A stretch of 64,000 nt of DNA from Salegentibacter lacus (GTDB lineage Bacteria; Bacteroidota; Bacteroidia; Flavobacteriales; Flavobacteriaceae): positions 1 through 64,000 of the forward strand of contig NZ_JAIQZB010000021.1 in the NCBI RefSeq assembly GCF_020164555.1. The letters are read 5' to 3'. The notes under the pieces were generated by a model, which searched no databases, was not told the origin of the DNA, and saw only the letters and a list, made by a program, of their open reading frames with translations. The first letter of the stretch is position 1, and every line of letters begins with the position of its first letter. Shown here in pieces: positions 35,491-45,108 of this stretch. Position numbers and translations under genes: made by a program.

Positions 35491-37023
35491 ATGAGCGACT
35501 TAAAAAAAGCAAAATCTGCTTTAATTTCTGTATTTAGTAAAGACGGCCTGGAACCTATCGTAAAAAAACTTGACGATCTGGGAATCACCATTTATTCTAC
35601 CGGAGGTACCGAGAAATTTATTAAAGACCTTGGAATAAATGTAGTACCTGTAGAAGATGTAACTTCTTATCCTTCAATTTTAGGCGGAAGGGTGAAAACG
35701 CTCCACCCAAAAGTTTTCGGCGGAATTTTAAATCGCCAGGATAATGATGGTGATGTAAAAGAGCTTGCTGAGTATGAAATTCCGCAGATAGACATTGTGA
35801 TTGTAGACCTTTATCCGTTTGAAAAAACTGTAGCTTCGGGAGCTTCAGAACAGGATATTATTGAAAAGATTGATATTGGCGGAATTTCACTAATTCGCGC
35901 TGCAGCAAAAAACTTTAAAGATGTGCTTTGTGTTTCTTCGGTAGAAGATTATAAAGATTTTGAAAATTTACTGGAAGAAAAAAACGGCGATACCAGCCTT
36001 GCCGATCGTAAACTTTTTGCTGGCAAAGCTTTTAATATTTCGTCGCATTACGATACAGCAATCTTCAACTATTTTAATGCTGAAGGTGAAGTAAAAGCCT
36101 ATAAAGAAAGTATCCAAACCGGGAAAGAATTGCGATATGGTGAAAACCCACATCAGCAGGGAACTTTCTACGGAGATTTTGATGCCATTTTTGAAAAGCT
36201 GCACGGAAAAGAACTTTCTTACAATAATCTTCTTGACGTTGATGCAGCGGTAAACCTCATCAACGAATTTAATGGTGAAGCACCAACTTTTGCAATCTTA
36301 AAGCATAATAACGCTTGTGGTTTAGCACAACGCGATACCATTCACCAGGCTTATGTAGATTCTCTGGCGGGAGATCCTGTTTCAGCTTTTGGTGGTGTTT
36401 TGATCAGTAATGTTGAAATTGATAAAATCACGGCTGAAGAAATTCATAAATTATTCTGTGAAGTGGTAATTGCTCCTTCATATTCGAGTGAAGCCGAAGA
36501 AATCCTAAAAGGAAAAAAGAACAGGATTTTACTAATCCAGAAAGAAACTGAACTTCCGCAGAAACAAGTTCGAACTTGCTTAAATGGGGTTTTAGTTCAG
36601 GATAAAGACAATAAAACAGATGCCCTTGAAGATTTAAAAGAAGCGACAAACAATAAACCGACAGATGCCGAGTTATCTGACTTGTTGTTTGCTTCCAAAA
36701 TTTGCAAACACACAAAATCCAACACTATCGTATTGGCAAAAAATAAGCAATTGTGTGCCAGCGGAACCGGACAAACTTCTCGTGTTGATGCTTTAACACA
36801 TAGCATTGAGAAAGCAAGATCTTTTAAATTCGATTTGAATGGAGCGGTTATGGCCAGTGATGCTTTTTTCCCTTTTCCTGATTGTGTCGAGATTGCAGGA
36901 AATGCAGGAATTTCAGCTGTTATCCAGCCTGGAGGCTCAATAAAAGATCAGCTAAGTGTAGATTATTGCAACGAAAATAATATAGCCATGGTGATGACGG
37001 GAACACGCCATTTTAAACATTAA
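35491..37023 (+). CDS. purH: Bifunctional AICAR transformylase / IMP cyclohydrolase
   Basis: A 510-residue enzyme for the last two steps of IMP synthesis. The N-terminal cyclohydrolase shows STGGTEKFI and GGRVKTLHPKVFGGIL. The C-terminal transformylase shows LRYGENPHQQGTFY and the catalytic Lys-His in AILKHNNACGLA, and it ends GTRHFKH. Length is standard. It is followed by mreB after 38 bases on the same strand, so partial read-through into the rod-shape operon is possible. Confidence 0.97.
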   Translation: MSDLKKAKSALISVFSKDGLEPIVKKLDDLGITIYSTGGTEKFIKDLGINVVPVEDVTSYPSILGGRVKTLHPKVFGGILNRQDNDGDVKELAEYEIPQIDIVIVDLYPFEKTVASGASEQDIIEKIDIGGISLIRAAAKNFKDVLCVSSVEDYKDFENLLEEKNGDTSLADRKLFAGKAFNISSHYDTAIFNYFNAEGEVKAYKESIQTGKELRYGENPHQQGTFYGDFDAIFEKLHGKELSYNNLLDVDAAVNLINEFNGEAPTFAILKHNNACGLAQRDTIHQAYVDSLAGDPVSAFGGVLISNVEIDKITAEEIHKLFCEVVIAPSYSSEAEEILKGKKNRILLIQKETELPQKQVRTCLNGVLVQDKDNKTDALEDLKEATNNKPTDAELSDLLFASKICKHTKSNTIVLAKNKQLCASGTGQTSRVDALTHSIEKARSFKFDLNGAVMASDAFFPFPDCVEIAGNAGISAVIQPGGSIKDQLSVDYCNENNIAMVMTGTRHFKH

Positions 37024-37061
37024 TTTTATTACATTTACCAAACCTCAATACCGAACAAAGC

Positions 37062-38090
37062 ATGGGATTTTTTGACTTTCTCATTGAAGAAATAGCAATA
37101 GATTTAGGAACTGCCAACACACTAATAATCCACAACGATAAAGTAGTGGTAGACAGTCCCTCTATAGTTGCACGAGACCGCACTACGGGAAAAATAACCG
37201 CAGTAGGAAAAGAAGCTGCAATGATGCAGGGAAAAACCCATGAAAACATAAAAACCATTCGCCCTTTGAAAGACGGTGTGATTGCTGATTTTGATGCCAG
37301 TGAGAAAATGCTCACCATGTTCATCAAAGAGATTCCGGCGCTTAAAAAGAAAATGTTTACTCCGGCGCTTAGAATGGTAATTTGTATTCCTTCGGGAATT
37401 ACAGAGGTTGAAATGCGTGCAGTGAAAGAAAGTGCAGAGCGTGTTAACGGGAAAGAGGTTTACCTTATTCACGAACCTATGGCTGCGGCCATTGGTATTG
37501 GAGTTGATATTATGCAGCCAAAAGGGAATATGATTGTTGATATAGGTGGTGGAACTACCGAAATTGCGGTGATTGCCCTTGGCGGAATTGTATGTGATAA
37601 ATCGGTTAAAATCGCCGGTGATGTTTTTACCAACGATATTGTTTACTATATGCGTACCCAGCATAACCTTTACGTAGGAGAGCGTACTGCTGAAAAAATA
37701 AAAATTCAGATTGGTGCAGCAACTGAAGATTTAGAAGTTCCTCCGGATGAAATGAGCGTTCAGGGTCGTGACCTTTTAACAGGAAAACCCAAGCAGGTAA
37801 ATATTTCTTATCGTGAAATCGCCAAAGCTTTAGATAAATCTATTTTAAGGATTGAAGACGCCGTGATGGAAACCCTATCCCAAACTCCCCCAGAGCTTGC
37901 AGCCGATATTTATAATACCGGTATTTACCTTGCCGGTGGTGGATCTATGCTTAGGGGTTTAGATAAGAGATTGTCTCAAAAAACCGACCTTCCGGTTTAT
38001 ATTGCTGAAGATCCTTTAAGGGCGGTAGTAAGAGGAACTGGAATATGCTTGAAAAACCTTAATCGTTATAAGGGAATTTTGATAAAGTAG
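37062..38090 (+). CDS. mreB: Rod-shape determining protein MreB (bacterial actin)
   Basis: A 342-residue actin-like ATPase that forms membrane filaments guiding side-wall synthesis. Motifs are IAIDLGTANTLI (phosphate 1), IVDIGGGTTEIAVI (phosphate 2), MAAAIGIGVDI and LAGGGSMLRGLDKRL (adenosine). Length is typical. It opens the mreBCD-mrdA-rodA cluster, in which neighbouring frames are 13 bases apart or overlap. Confidence 0.97.
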   Translation: MGFFDFLIEEIAIDLGTANTLIIHNDKVVVDSPSIVARDRTTGKITAVGKEAAMMQGKTHENIKTIRPLKDGVIADFDASEKMLTMFIKEIPALKKKMFTPALRMVICIPSGITEVEMRAVKESAERVNGKEVYLIHEPMAAAIGIGVDIMQPKGNMIVDIGGGTTEIAVIALGGIVCDKSVKIAGDVFTNDIVYYMRTQHNLYVGERTAEKIKIQIGAATEDLEVPPDEMSVQGRDLLTGKPKQVNISYREIAKALDKSILRIEDAVMETLSQTPPELAADIYNTGIYLAGGGSMLRGLDKRLSQKTDLPVYIAEDPLRAVVRGTGICLKNLNRYKGILIK

Positions 38091-38103
38091 GAGAAGTAGT
38101 TTT

Positions 38104-38928
38104 ATGCAGCAAATTTTCAATTTTCTTATTCGGAATAAGAATAATATTCTATTCTTATTTCTGCTGGCATTAGCTGTATTTTTTACGATTCAAACCCATT
38201 CTTTCCATAAGAGCAGTTTTATAAGCTCCGCCAATGTTGTTACCGGTGGCATCTATTCCTGGGCTAACGATTTCGATAAGTATATGCACTTAGACGAGTA
38301 CAATAAGCGCTTAATGGAGGAAAACAAGCAGCTTCGTAATGTACTCACAAACTTAAACGATACAATTTCTGTAGAAAATTATACAGATACTACAAGTTTT
38401 GATGGTACTTATTATTTTAGAACTGCAAGGGTTATAAATAACAATTACGCCAAGCCCAACAACTTTCTAACCTTAAACCAGGGAAAAGAAGCCGGAATAA
38501 AATCTGAATTTGGAGTAATTACAAGCAAAGGAGTAATTGGGATCGTAGACCGGGTAAACGATAGGTTTTCACGGGTAATTTCAATCTTAAATTCAGATTC
38601 TCAAATTAACGCACAATTAAATAAAACCAGCCATTTTGGAAGTTTGATCTGGAATGGAAGAAATCCCAATATTGTTCAATTGATTGATGTGCCCCGACAG
38701 GCTCCTGTAAAAAAGGGAGACACCATAGTAACCGGAGGTAAATCCTTAATCTTTCCTGAAGGAATTCCTATTGGAAGTATTGAAGATTTTAAACTAGATC
38801 AAAGCGAAAGTTATTACAAAATTAATGTTAGGCTTTTTAATGATATGACCAACATTGGTTATGTATATGTAATTGAAAACCTGGATAGGGAAGAAATTCT
38901 GGAATTAGAGCGGGAAGATGAACAATAG
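38104..38928 (+). CDS. mreC: Rod-shape determining protein MreC
   Basis: A 274-residue bitopic protein. One N-terminal helix (ILFLFLLALAVFFTIQT) is followed by a coiled coil (DKYMHLDEYNKRLMEENKQLRN) and a periplasmic beta domain (GVITSKGVIGIVDRVNDRFSRV, KKGDTIVTGGKSLIFPEGIPIG). MreC links the MreB filament to the elongation enzymes. The frame overlaps mreD by 11 bases. Confidence 0.95.
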   Translation: MQQIFNFLIRNKNNILFLFLLALAVFFTIQTHSFHKSSFISSANVVTGGIYSWANDFDKYMHLDEYNKRLMEENKQLRNVLTNLNDTISVENYTDTTSFDGTYYFRTARVINNNYAKPNNFLTLNQGKEAGIKSEFGVITSKGVIGIVDRVNDRFSRVISILNSDSQINAQLNKTSHFGSLIWNGRNPNIVQLIDVPRQAPVKKGDTIVTGGKSLIFPEGIPIGSIEDFKLDQSESYYKINVRLFNDMTNIGYVYVIENLDREEILELEREDEQ

Positions 38929-39424
38929 TATTGTAAAAAATATCATCAGGTTTGTGGGATTAGTATTTATACAAGTGCTAATTCTTAACAACATTAATTT
39001 TCTGGGCTACATAAACCCTTATCTGTATGTATTATTTATTTTACTTTATCCTTTTAACGGAAATCAGAGTGTCTTTTTAATACTGGCTTTTCTACTAGGT
39101 TTCAGTATAGACCTGTTTGAAGACAGTGGCGGGGTTCATGCGGCAGCTTGTGTGGTTATCGCTTTTATTAGACCTAATTTGCTTCGATTCTCTTTCGGAA
39201 TAAGTTATGACCACCAAAATTTAAGGCTTTCCACAACGCCTTTTGGAGCCCGATTAAGCTATATTTTTATCAGTATTATAATTCATCATTTTATCTTATT
39301 TTTCTTGGAAATGTTCAGCTTTAGTCATATAATAATAGTCCTCAAAAAAACGTTATTTTCAGGGATCTTCAGTGTTGTTATGATTATGCTAAGCCTGATT
39401 GTTTTCAATAAAAAATATAGATGA
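38918..39424 (+). CDS. mreD: Rod-shape determining protein MreD
   Basis: A 168-residue inner-membrane protein of about five helices, such as IRFVGLVFIQVLILNNINF and YLYVLFILLYPF, and a short conserved-type loop GFSIDLFEDSGGVHAAAC. MreD is part of the elongasome. It overlaps mreC by 11 bases and mrdA by 4 bases, so translation is coupled throughout. Confidence 0.93.
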   Translation: MNNSIVKNIIRFVGLVFIQVLILNNINFLGYINPYLYVLFILLYPFNGNQSVFLILAFLLGFSIDLFEDSGGVHAAACVVIAFIRPNLLRFSFGISYDHQNLRLSTTPFGARLSYIFISIIIHHFILFFLEMFSFSHIIIVLKKTLFSGIFSVVMIMLSLIVFNKKYR

Positions 39425-41289
39425 GAAAATTACTTCTTTACATTATTATACTTACCACCGGCATTATCTTTCTTGCCCGCTTGTTCTATTTGCAAATAAT
39501 GGACGATTCGTTTACGGTAAGATCCCAGGATAATGCAATTGAAGTGGTGTACGATTATCCGCAGCGCGGTTATATTTCAGACCGAAACGGGAAGTTAATG
39601 GTTTCCAACCAACCTTCTTACGATGTGATGGCAATACCGCGAAATCTAAAACCTTTTGATACAACTGAATTTTGTGAAATTCTAAGTATTGAACCCGAAG
39701 AACTAGGCCACCGATTGGATAAAGCCAAAATTTATTCCCCCATTCTTCCATCGGTAATTATTCCGCAGCTAACTAAATCTGAATACGCCTATTTGCAGGA
39801 GAAAATGCGAAAATATGAAGGTTTTTATATTCAAAAACGTTCCTTAAGAGATTACCAGGTAGATCACGGCGCAAATATTTTAGGCTATATCGCACAAGTA
39901 AATCAGAAGAAAGTTAATGAAGATCCTTATTATATTTCCGGAGACCTTATTGGACGAAGTGGTGTAGAAAAAACTTATGAAGAATTGCTGCGTGGCGAAA
40001 AAGGGGTTAAATATATTCAGAAAGATAGGTTCAATAGGGATATTGGTCCTTATAAGGATGGTATTTATGATACACTTCCCACCAAAGGAAAAGACATATC
40101 CATCACCATAGACGCCCAGCTGCAGGCTTATGGAGAAAAATTAATGGAAAATAAACGAGGTGGTATCGTTGCCATAGAACCGGAAAGCGGTGAAATATTG
40201 TCTTTGGTAACGGCTCCAAATTATGACCCTGCCCTTTTGGTAGGCCGAAAAAGATCTCCAAATTACACCAGGCTTTATTATGATTCTATTGCTCAGCCTC
40301 TTTATGATCGCGGACTTTTAGCTGAATACCCACCCGGATCTCCATTTAAAGCTTTAACGGCTTTAATAGGACTGCAGGAAGGTGTAGTAGATACAGATGA
40401 TAGGTTTTCCTGCAATAACGGATATAACTATGGCGCAAGAAGACCATTAGGTTGCCATGCGCACCCAAGTCCATTAGATATGGTCCCAGGAATTGCACAT
40501 TCCTGTAACTCATATTTTGCCCAGGTTTATCGCAAAACCATTGAAAAGCATCCAACTCCCCAGGAAGGAATAGACACCTGGAACAAGCATTTAAAAAGTT
40601 TTGGATTGGGAGAGTTTATGGGAAATGATCTTAGTACAGGAAGACCTGGTAAAATTCCTGATGCAGAATATTATAACCAAATTTATAATTACCCAACCTA
40701 TAAATGGTATTCTACCGCTACAATTTCTAATGCTATAGGGCAGGGTGAGGTTTTAATGACGCCAATTCAATTGGCAAATATGACGGCTACTATCGCAAAT
40801 CGTGGCTGGTATTATACTCCGCACATTTTAAAGTCAGTTGAAGGAGATCCTATAAAAGAGGAAAAATTCAAGGTTAAGAATGAGACAAGCATAGATAGAA
40901 AACATTTTGATCCTGTAGTTGAAGGAATGCACCAGGTTTACAAAAAAGGAACAGCCAGAAGCCTGCAAATACCGGGTATTGAAATTGCCGGAAAGACGGG
41001 AACTGCAGAAAACTATACTAAAATAGATGGTAAGCGAACCCAACTTACCGACCACTCCATCTTTGTGGCCTTTGCGCCTGTAGATAATCCAAAAATAGCT
41101 ATCGCCGTTTTTGTGGAAAATGGATATTGGGGAAGCCGGTATGCCGGTAGAATTGCCAGCCTAATGGTTGAAAAATATATCAAAAAAGAAATTTCCCGAA
41201 CAGATATGGAAGACTGGATTTTAAGCCACAGTCTTGAAGACGAATATGCAAAACCACTAAGCGGCGAACCTTTTATAATTAATCAATAA
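39421..41289 (+). CDS. mrdA: Penicillin-binding protein 2 (elongation transpeptidase)
   Basis: A 622-residue D,D-transpeptidase for side-wall peptidoglycan. It has an N-terminal helix (KLLLYIIILTTGIIFLARLFYL), a PBP dimer domain (about 50-225) and a transpeptidase domain. The active-site motifs are Ser307-Pro-Phe-Lys310, Ser361-Cys-Asn363 and Lys525-Thr-Gly527. It overlaps mreD by 4 bases and abuts rodA, its polymerase partner. Confidence 0.96.
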   Translation: MRKLLLYIIILTTGIIFLARLFYLQIMDDSFTVRSQDNAIEVVYDYPQRGYISDRNGKLMVSNQPSYDVMAIPRNLKPFDTTEFCEILSIEPEELGHRLDKAKIYSPILPSVIIPQLTKSEYAYLQEKMRKYEGFYIQKRSLRDYQVDHGANILGYIAQVNQKKVNEDPYYISGDLIGRSGVEKTYEELLRGEKGVKYIQKDRFNRDIGPYKDGIYDTLPTKGKDISITIDAQLQAYGEKLMENKRGGIVAIEPESGEILSLVTAPNYDPALLVGRKRSPNYTRLYYDSIAQPLYDRGLLAEYPPGSPFKALTALIGLQEGVVDTDDRFSCNNGYNYGARRPLGCHAHPSPLDMVPGIAHSCNSYFAQVYRKTIEKHPTPQEGIDTWNKHLKSFGLGEFMGNDLSTGRPGKIPDAEYYNQIYNYPTYKWYSTATISNAIGQGEVLMTPIQLANMTATIANRGWYYTPHILKSVEGDPIKEEKFKVKNETSIDRKHFDPVVEGMHQVYKKGTARSLQIPGIEIAGKTGTAENYTKIDGKRTQLTDHSIFVAFAPVDNPKIAIAVFVENGYWGSRYAGRIASLMVEKYIKKEISRTDMEDWILSHSLEDEYAKPLSGEPFIINQ

Positions 41290-42537
41290 ATGGGGAAAAG
41301 CGTAACAGGATTTGATTGGATTACAATATTAATTTACCTTTTACTAGTTGGCTTTGGCTGGGCCAATATTTACTCGGCTTCCTTAACAGATGACTTTAGC
41401 AGCTTCCTCGAATTCAATCAAATTTATAGCAAACAGGGACTTTGGATTATTTTAAGCTTTTTCCTGATAATTATATTATTATCTATTGAAGGAAAGTTCT
41501 ATCAGCGTTTTTCAAGTGTGATTTACGCAATTAGCCTTTTAAGTTTAGCAGGACTATTTATTTTTGGAAGTACGATTGCAGGGCAAACAGCCTGGTATCA
41601 GATTGGCTCTATTAGCATTCAACCGGCAGAATTTGCAAAAGCGGCTACTGCACTGGCCGTAGCGAAATACCTAAGCGGCATACAAACCAATATTAAAGAT
41701 TTTAAGCACCAGTTAAGAGTATTCTTAATCATTGCACTACCAATGATTTTAGTGCTCTTACAACCCGATGCAGGTAGTGCTATGGTATATTTCTCTTTTG
41801 CTTTTGCCTTATATAGGGAAGGTTTGCATTTTGCTTATTTATTACTTGGGTTCTTTGCTGCATCTATATTTGTAGCAACCCTTGCTTTCGGCCCATTATG
41901 GGTAATTGGAGGAGTTCTATTAATTGCTATATTGGTTTATCTAAAAAACCTTAAAAGAAGGCCTAATATTCTGAAGTACTTGTTTTTTGCCGCAGTTGCA
42001 GTTGGATTCTCCCTTTCGGTAAATTATGTATTTGAAAATGTATTTAAACAGCACCACCGCGATAGATTTAATATTGTATTAGGGAAAGAAGTGGATTCCC
42101 GCGGAATTGGCTATAACACTAACCAAAGTGAAATTGCCATAGGTAGTGGTGGATTATTTGGAAAAGGCTGGACAGAAGGAACGCAAACCAAAGGCCATTT
42201 TGTGCCGGAACAACACACCGATTATATTTTTAGTACGGTGGGTGAAGAATGGGGCTTTTTAGGAAGTACTTTTATTCTTGCACTTTTTGTACTCCTTATG
42301 TTGCGCTTACTTTATCTGGCAGAACGACAACGTTCAACTTTTAACAGGGTTTACGGTTATGGAGTAATCGGGATAATCTTCATGCATTTCCTGGTAAACA
42401 TAGGGATGGTTATTGGTATTTTTCCCACCGTAGGTATTCCCCTACCCTTTTTAAGCTACGGCGGTTCGGGGCTTTGGGCCTTCACCATTCTGCTATTTAT
42501 TTTTATTAAACTGGATTCCGATAGGATGTCATTTTAA
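41290..42537 (+). CDS. rodA: Peptidoglycan glycosyltransferase RodA
   Basis: A 415-residue SEDS-family polymerase with about ten helices. It shows SIQPAEFAKAATALAVAKYL, LLQPDAGSAMVYF (with the SEDS Asp), FVPEQHTDYIFSTVGEEWGF and the closing PTVGIPLPFLSYGGSGLW. It makes glycan strands with PBP2. The start codon directly follows the mrdA stop. Its last three bases are overlapped by a small reverse frame at 42534-42614. Confidence 0.97.
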   Translation: MGKSVTGFDWITILIYLLLVGFGWANIYSASLTDDFSSFLEFNQIYSKQGLWIILSFFLIIILLSIEGKFYQRFSSVIYAISLLSLAGLFIFGSTIAGQTAWYQIGSISIQPAEFAKAATALAVAKYLSGIQTNIKDFKHQLRVFLIIALPMILVLLQPDAGSAMVYFSFAFALYREGLHFAYLLLGFFAASIFVATLAFGPLWVIGGVLLIAILVYLKNLKRRPNILKYLFFAAVAVGFSLSVNYVFENVFKQHHRDRFNIVLGKEVDSRGIGYNTNQSEIAIGSGGLFGKGWTEGTQTKGHFVPEQHTDYIFSTVGEEWGFLGSTFILALFVLLMLRLLYLAERQRSTFNRVYGYGVIGIIFMHFLVNIGMVIGIFPTVGIPLPFLSYGGSGLWAFTILLFIFIKLDSDRMSF

Positions 42538-42614
42538 TTACAGCGTTCTGCCAACAACAAAACAGCTGCAACAACCAGGATAATAAGTGGGTAAATGTAT
42601 TTTCTTTTTAGCAT
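42534..42614 (-). CDS. Candidate 26-residue single-helix membrane peptide
   Basis: A small frame (MLKRKYIYPLIILVVAAV opening, ERCN end) with a basic N-terminus and one hydrophobic helix, typical of short bacterial membrane peptides. An exact -7 box TAAATTTG lies at 42619-42626, so its RNA would begin near the ATG and may be leaderless. It is antisense to the end of rodA by a few bases. No family is recognised. Confidence 0.35.
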   Translation of the reverse strand: MLKRKYIYPLIILVVAAVLLLAERCN

Positions 42615-42779
42615 ACTGCAAATTTAAGCTTTTCGAAACAAAATTCTTTCCCCGGAAGTTCAATAGACTCCTTTAAAAGAACCTGAACCTTACAGGAAAA
42701 AAACTTTTATCTGAAAAGCCTTTGAGACTTCAACCTATATCTGATTGATTTGCTCCCATTTAATTAATTATCGCACATA

Positions 42780-42809
42780 AAAAAGCGCCTCATTACTGAA
42801 GCGCTTTTA
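42780..42809 (-). terminator. Terminator of prc
   Basis: The stem AAAAGCGC/GCGCTTTT (loop about 12 bases, extended by TCA/TGA pairing) gives TTTTTT after the stem on the minus strand. It lies about 20 bases after the prc stop. From 42627 to 42780 no gene is seen. Confidence 0.85.
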
Positions 42810-42827
42810 CTTTATTCTGTAGAACAA

Positions 42828-44963
42828 CTAGTCTCTTACTTTCGCTAATTTATCTTCTCTTATATTATTCTTTCGCATATCAGATAGCACGTGAATTGCT
42901 TCTTCAACGTAAACATCCCTGCTTAAATTATTGTGCCAACGATCTCTTTTTTCCTTTAAAATAGTATCATTTTCGAACATCTCCTTTTCATAAGGTAAAG
43001 AAGTAAAAGTCAGGTTAGTCTTATAATCGTTTATAGAATCAAAACTTTTTGCCATTTCCTGGTTTCTTTCTGCGGTTGCCGCGTATTCTTCGAAATTAAG
43101 GGAATGAAGACTATTCTCACTTTGATCTTTAATCCATTTTGCGTGCTGCTCTATTCGCTCTAATTGCTCATTAGAGTTCATTCGGGCTTTACTTTCAGTA
43201 ATAGTTTTATCAAAACCTACATAACCATCCCAAACTTCATATTTAGCTGGGTCTATCTTATCCCAGGGTAAAGGATTATCCTGATCTTTCTCTCCAATAT
43301 CTACAAAGCTGTAACGATCTGGTACTACTACATCACTTTTTACGCCTTCCAATTGGGTAGAACCGCCATTCACTCGATAAAACTTTTGAGTAGTAAGTTT
43401 AAGTGCACCTACATCTCCATATTCATTACTTCTCAACCAACGGTTAAGGTCTATTACATTTTGAACGGTTCCCTTACCATAAGTTTGTTTACTTCCTATA
43501 ATAATAGCACGTTTATAGTCCTGCATTGCCGCCGCCAAAATTTCTGAGGCAGATGCTGAAAGTTCGTTCACCAAAATTACAAGAGGACCATCCCAAAGAA
43601 CAGACGGATCTTCATCTGAAAGCACATCTTTTCTTTGTCCGTTAGATTTAACCTGAACAATTGGTCCTTCTTCAATAAAAAGACCTGCGATATCAACAAC
43701 AGTTTTTAATGATCCTCCACCATTATTTCTAAGGTCAAGGACAAGGCCGTCCATATCTTTTTCTTTTAAACGAATAATATCTTTTTTAATATCTGAAGCA
43801 GCATTACGCTCTTCATAATCTTCCATATTAAAGTAGAATTTAGGTAAATTGATTATCCCAAAATTCTTTCCTTCCTGCTCTACCATAGCAGTTTTAGCAT
43901 AGGTTTCTTCAATTTCAACAATGTCACGGGTTAAAGTGATTTCCTGAATATTGCCCATTAGCTTTTTACGAACGGTTAAGGTAACCTTAGAATCTTTTGG
44001 GCCTTTAATTAGGTCTACTGCATCTTCAAGACGCATACCTACAATACTCACGGGGTCTTCTTCATCTTCCTGTTGCACTTTTAAAATCTCATCGCCCTCA
44101 GAAAGCTCTTCACTTCTCCAGGCAGGACCTCCAGATATAACTTCGGTTACGGTAATATTGTCGCTTTTCTTTTGAAGTCTGGCGCCAATTCCTTCCAGTT
44201 TTCCAGACATCGCAATATCAAATCTATCTTTATCCTGAGGAGCAAAATATAGCGTATGCGGATCAAAAGATTCAACAATTGAATTTAGATATACTGAAAA
44301 GTAATCCTTGCGCTCAAGATCATCGGTGAAATCATAATATTCATTTAAAGAATTTAAAGTAACCTCACGGGCTTCTTTTTCTAATTCTTCTTTAGATTTC
44401 ATTTCATAATCTGCATCCTCTTCCTTTTTCATTTCTTCCTCTTCCACTTTGTCGTGATAAGTGATAAGGGTAGAAAATTTAAGTTGCTTTCTCCAGCGCT
44501 CCTTTAGTTCTTTTTTTGAAGATACATATTCAGCTTCAGAAAAATCTGTATTTATATCTTCGGCTTCAGAATAATCAAAAGGTTCCTCCAGAATTTCTTT
44601 ATAGATTTTCCGGGCTTCTTCAGATCGCTTTAAAAGTCGGTTATAAGTAAGGTCAAAAAAGTCAATTTCCTTCTCCTTAACCTGATCGTCTATTTTATCC
44701 CTGTATTCATCAAATTCTTTAATATCACTGGCATAAAAGAATCGCTTAGACCCGTCCAGGCCTCCAAGATACTTGTCGTAAACCTCTTCAGAAAATTCGT
44801 CATTAATCTCCCTTGCATCGTAGTGCCCTTCGTTGAGAACATAGGTAATAAGGTCTATAAGAAGTTTATCTTTGTTAGGGTCGTCGAATTTTTTAGTCGT
44901 AAAACTACAGGAGGTAGCTGCCATTAAAAGCACCACCACCAAGATTTTAAAATTCCTTTTCAT
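42828..44963 (-). CDS. prc: Carboxy-terminal processing (tail-specific) protease
   Basis: A 711-residue periplasmic serine protease and lipoprotein (lipobox MAATSC). An N-terminal domain is followed by a PDZ domain (about 240-320, IGARLQKKSDNITVTEVISGGPAW). The S41 catalytic core has the Ser in NELSASASEILAAAM (near 470) and the Lys in YGKGTVQNV (near 495). A C-terminal DUF3340 region closes it. The start MKRNFKIL is chosen because upstream Mets do not give a signal peptide. It diverges from surE. Confidence 0.95.
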   Translation of the reverse strand: MKRNFKILVVVLLMAATSCSFTTKKFDDPNKDKLLIDLITYVLNEGHYDAREINDEFSEEVYDKYLGGLDGSKRFFYASDIKEFDEYRDKIDDQVKEKEIDFFDLTYNRLLKRSEEARKIYKEILEEPFDYSEAEDINTDFSEAEYVSSKKELKERWRKQLKFSTLITYHDKVEEEEMKKEEDADYEMKSKEELEKEAREVTLNSLNEYYDFTDDLERKDYFSVYLNSIVESFDPHTLYFAPQDKDRFDIAMSGKLEGIGARLQKKSDNITVTEVISGGPAWRSEELSEGDEILKVQQEDEEDPVSIVGMRLEDAVDLIKGPKDSKVTLTVRKKLMGNIQEITLTRDIVEIEETYAKTAMVEQEGKNFGIINLPKFYFNMEDYEERNAASDIKKDIIRLKEKDMDGLVLDLRNNGGGSLKTVVDIAGLFIEEGPIVQVKSNGQRKDVLSDEDPSVLWDGPLVILVNELSASASEILAAAMQDYKRAIIIGSKQTYGKGTVQNVIDLNRWLRSNEYGDVGALKLTTQKFYRVNGGSTQLEGVKSDVVVPDRYSFVDIGEKDQDNPLPWDKIDPAKYEVWDGYVGFDKTITESKARMNSNEQLERIEQHAKWIKDQSENSLHSLNFEEYAATAERNQEMAKSFDSINDYKTNLTFTSLPYEKEMFENDTILKEKRDRWHNNLSRDVYVEEAIHVLSDMRKNNIREDKLAKVRD

Positions 44964-45108
44964 AAATAGCATAAATTTCATCATTAACAGCTCTCCAAAA
45001 TACATTAAAAATTGTGCCAATAAAGCTAATAGGTAATAATAATTTGTTAAACTACTAAGATAAGGTTTCTTACTGAAATTACTATTTTAGCTCTATAAAA
45101 AACAGGCT

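Noticed and set aside
37122-37664. 180-residue minus-strand frame opposite mreB
   Set aside because: Rich in His, Asn and Phe as expected for the reverse of a conserved gene, and fully inside mreB.
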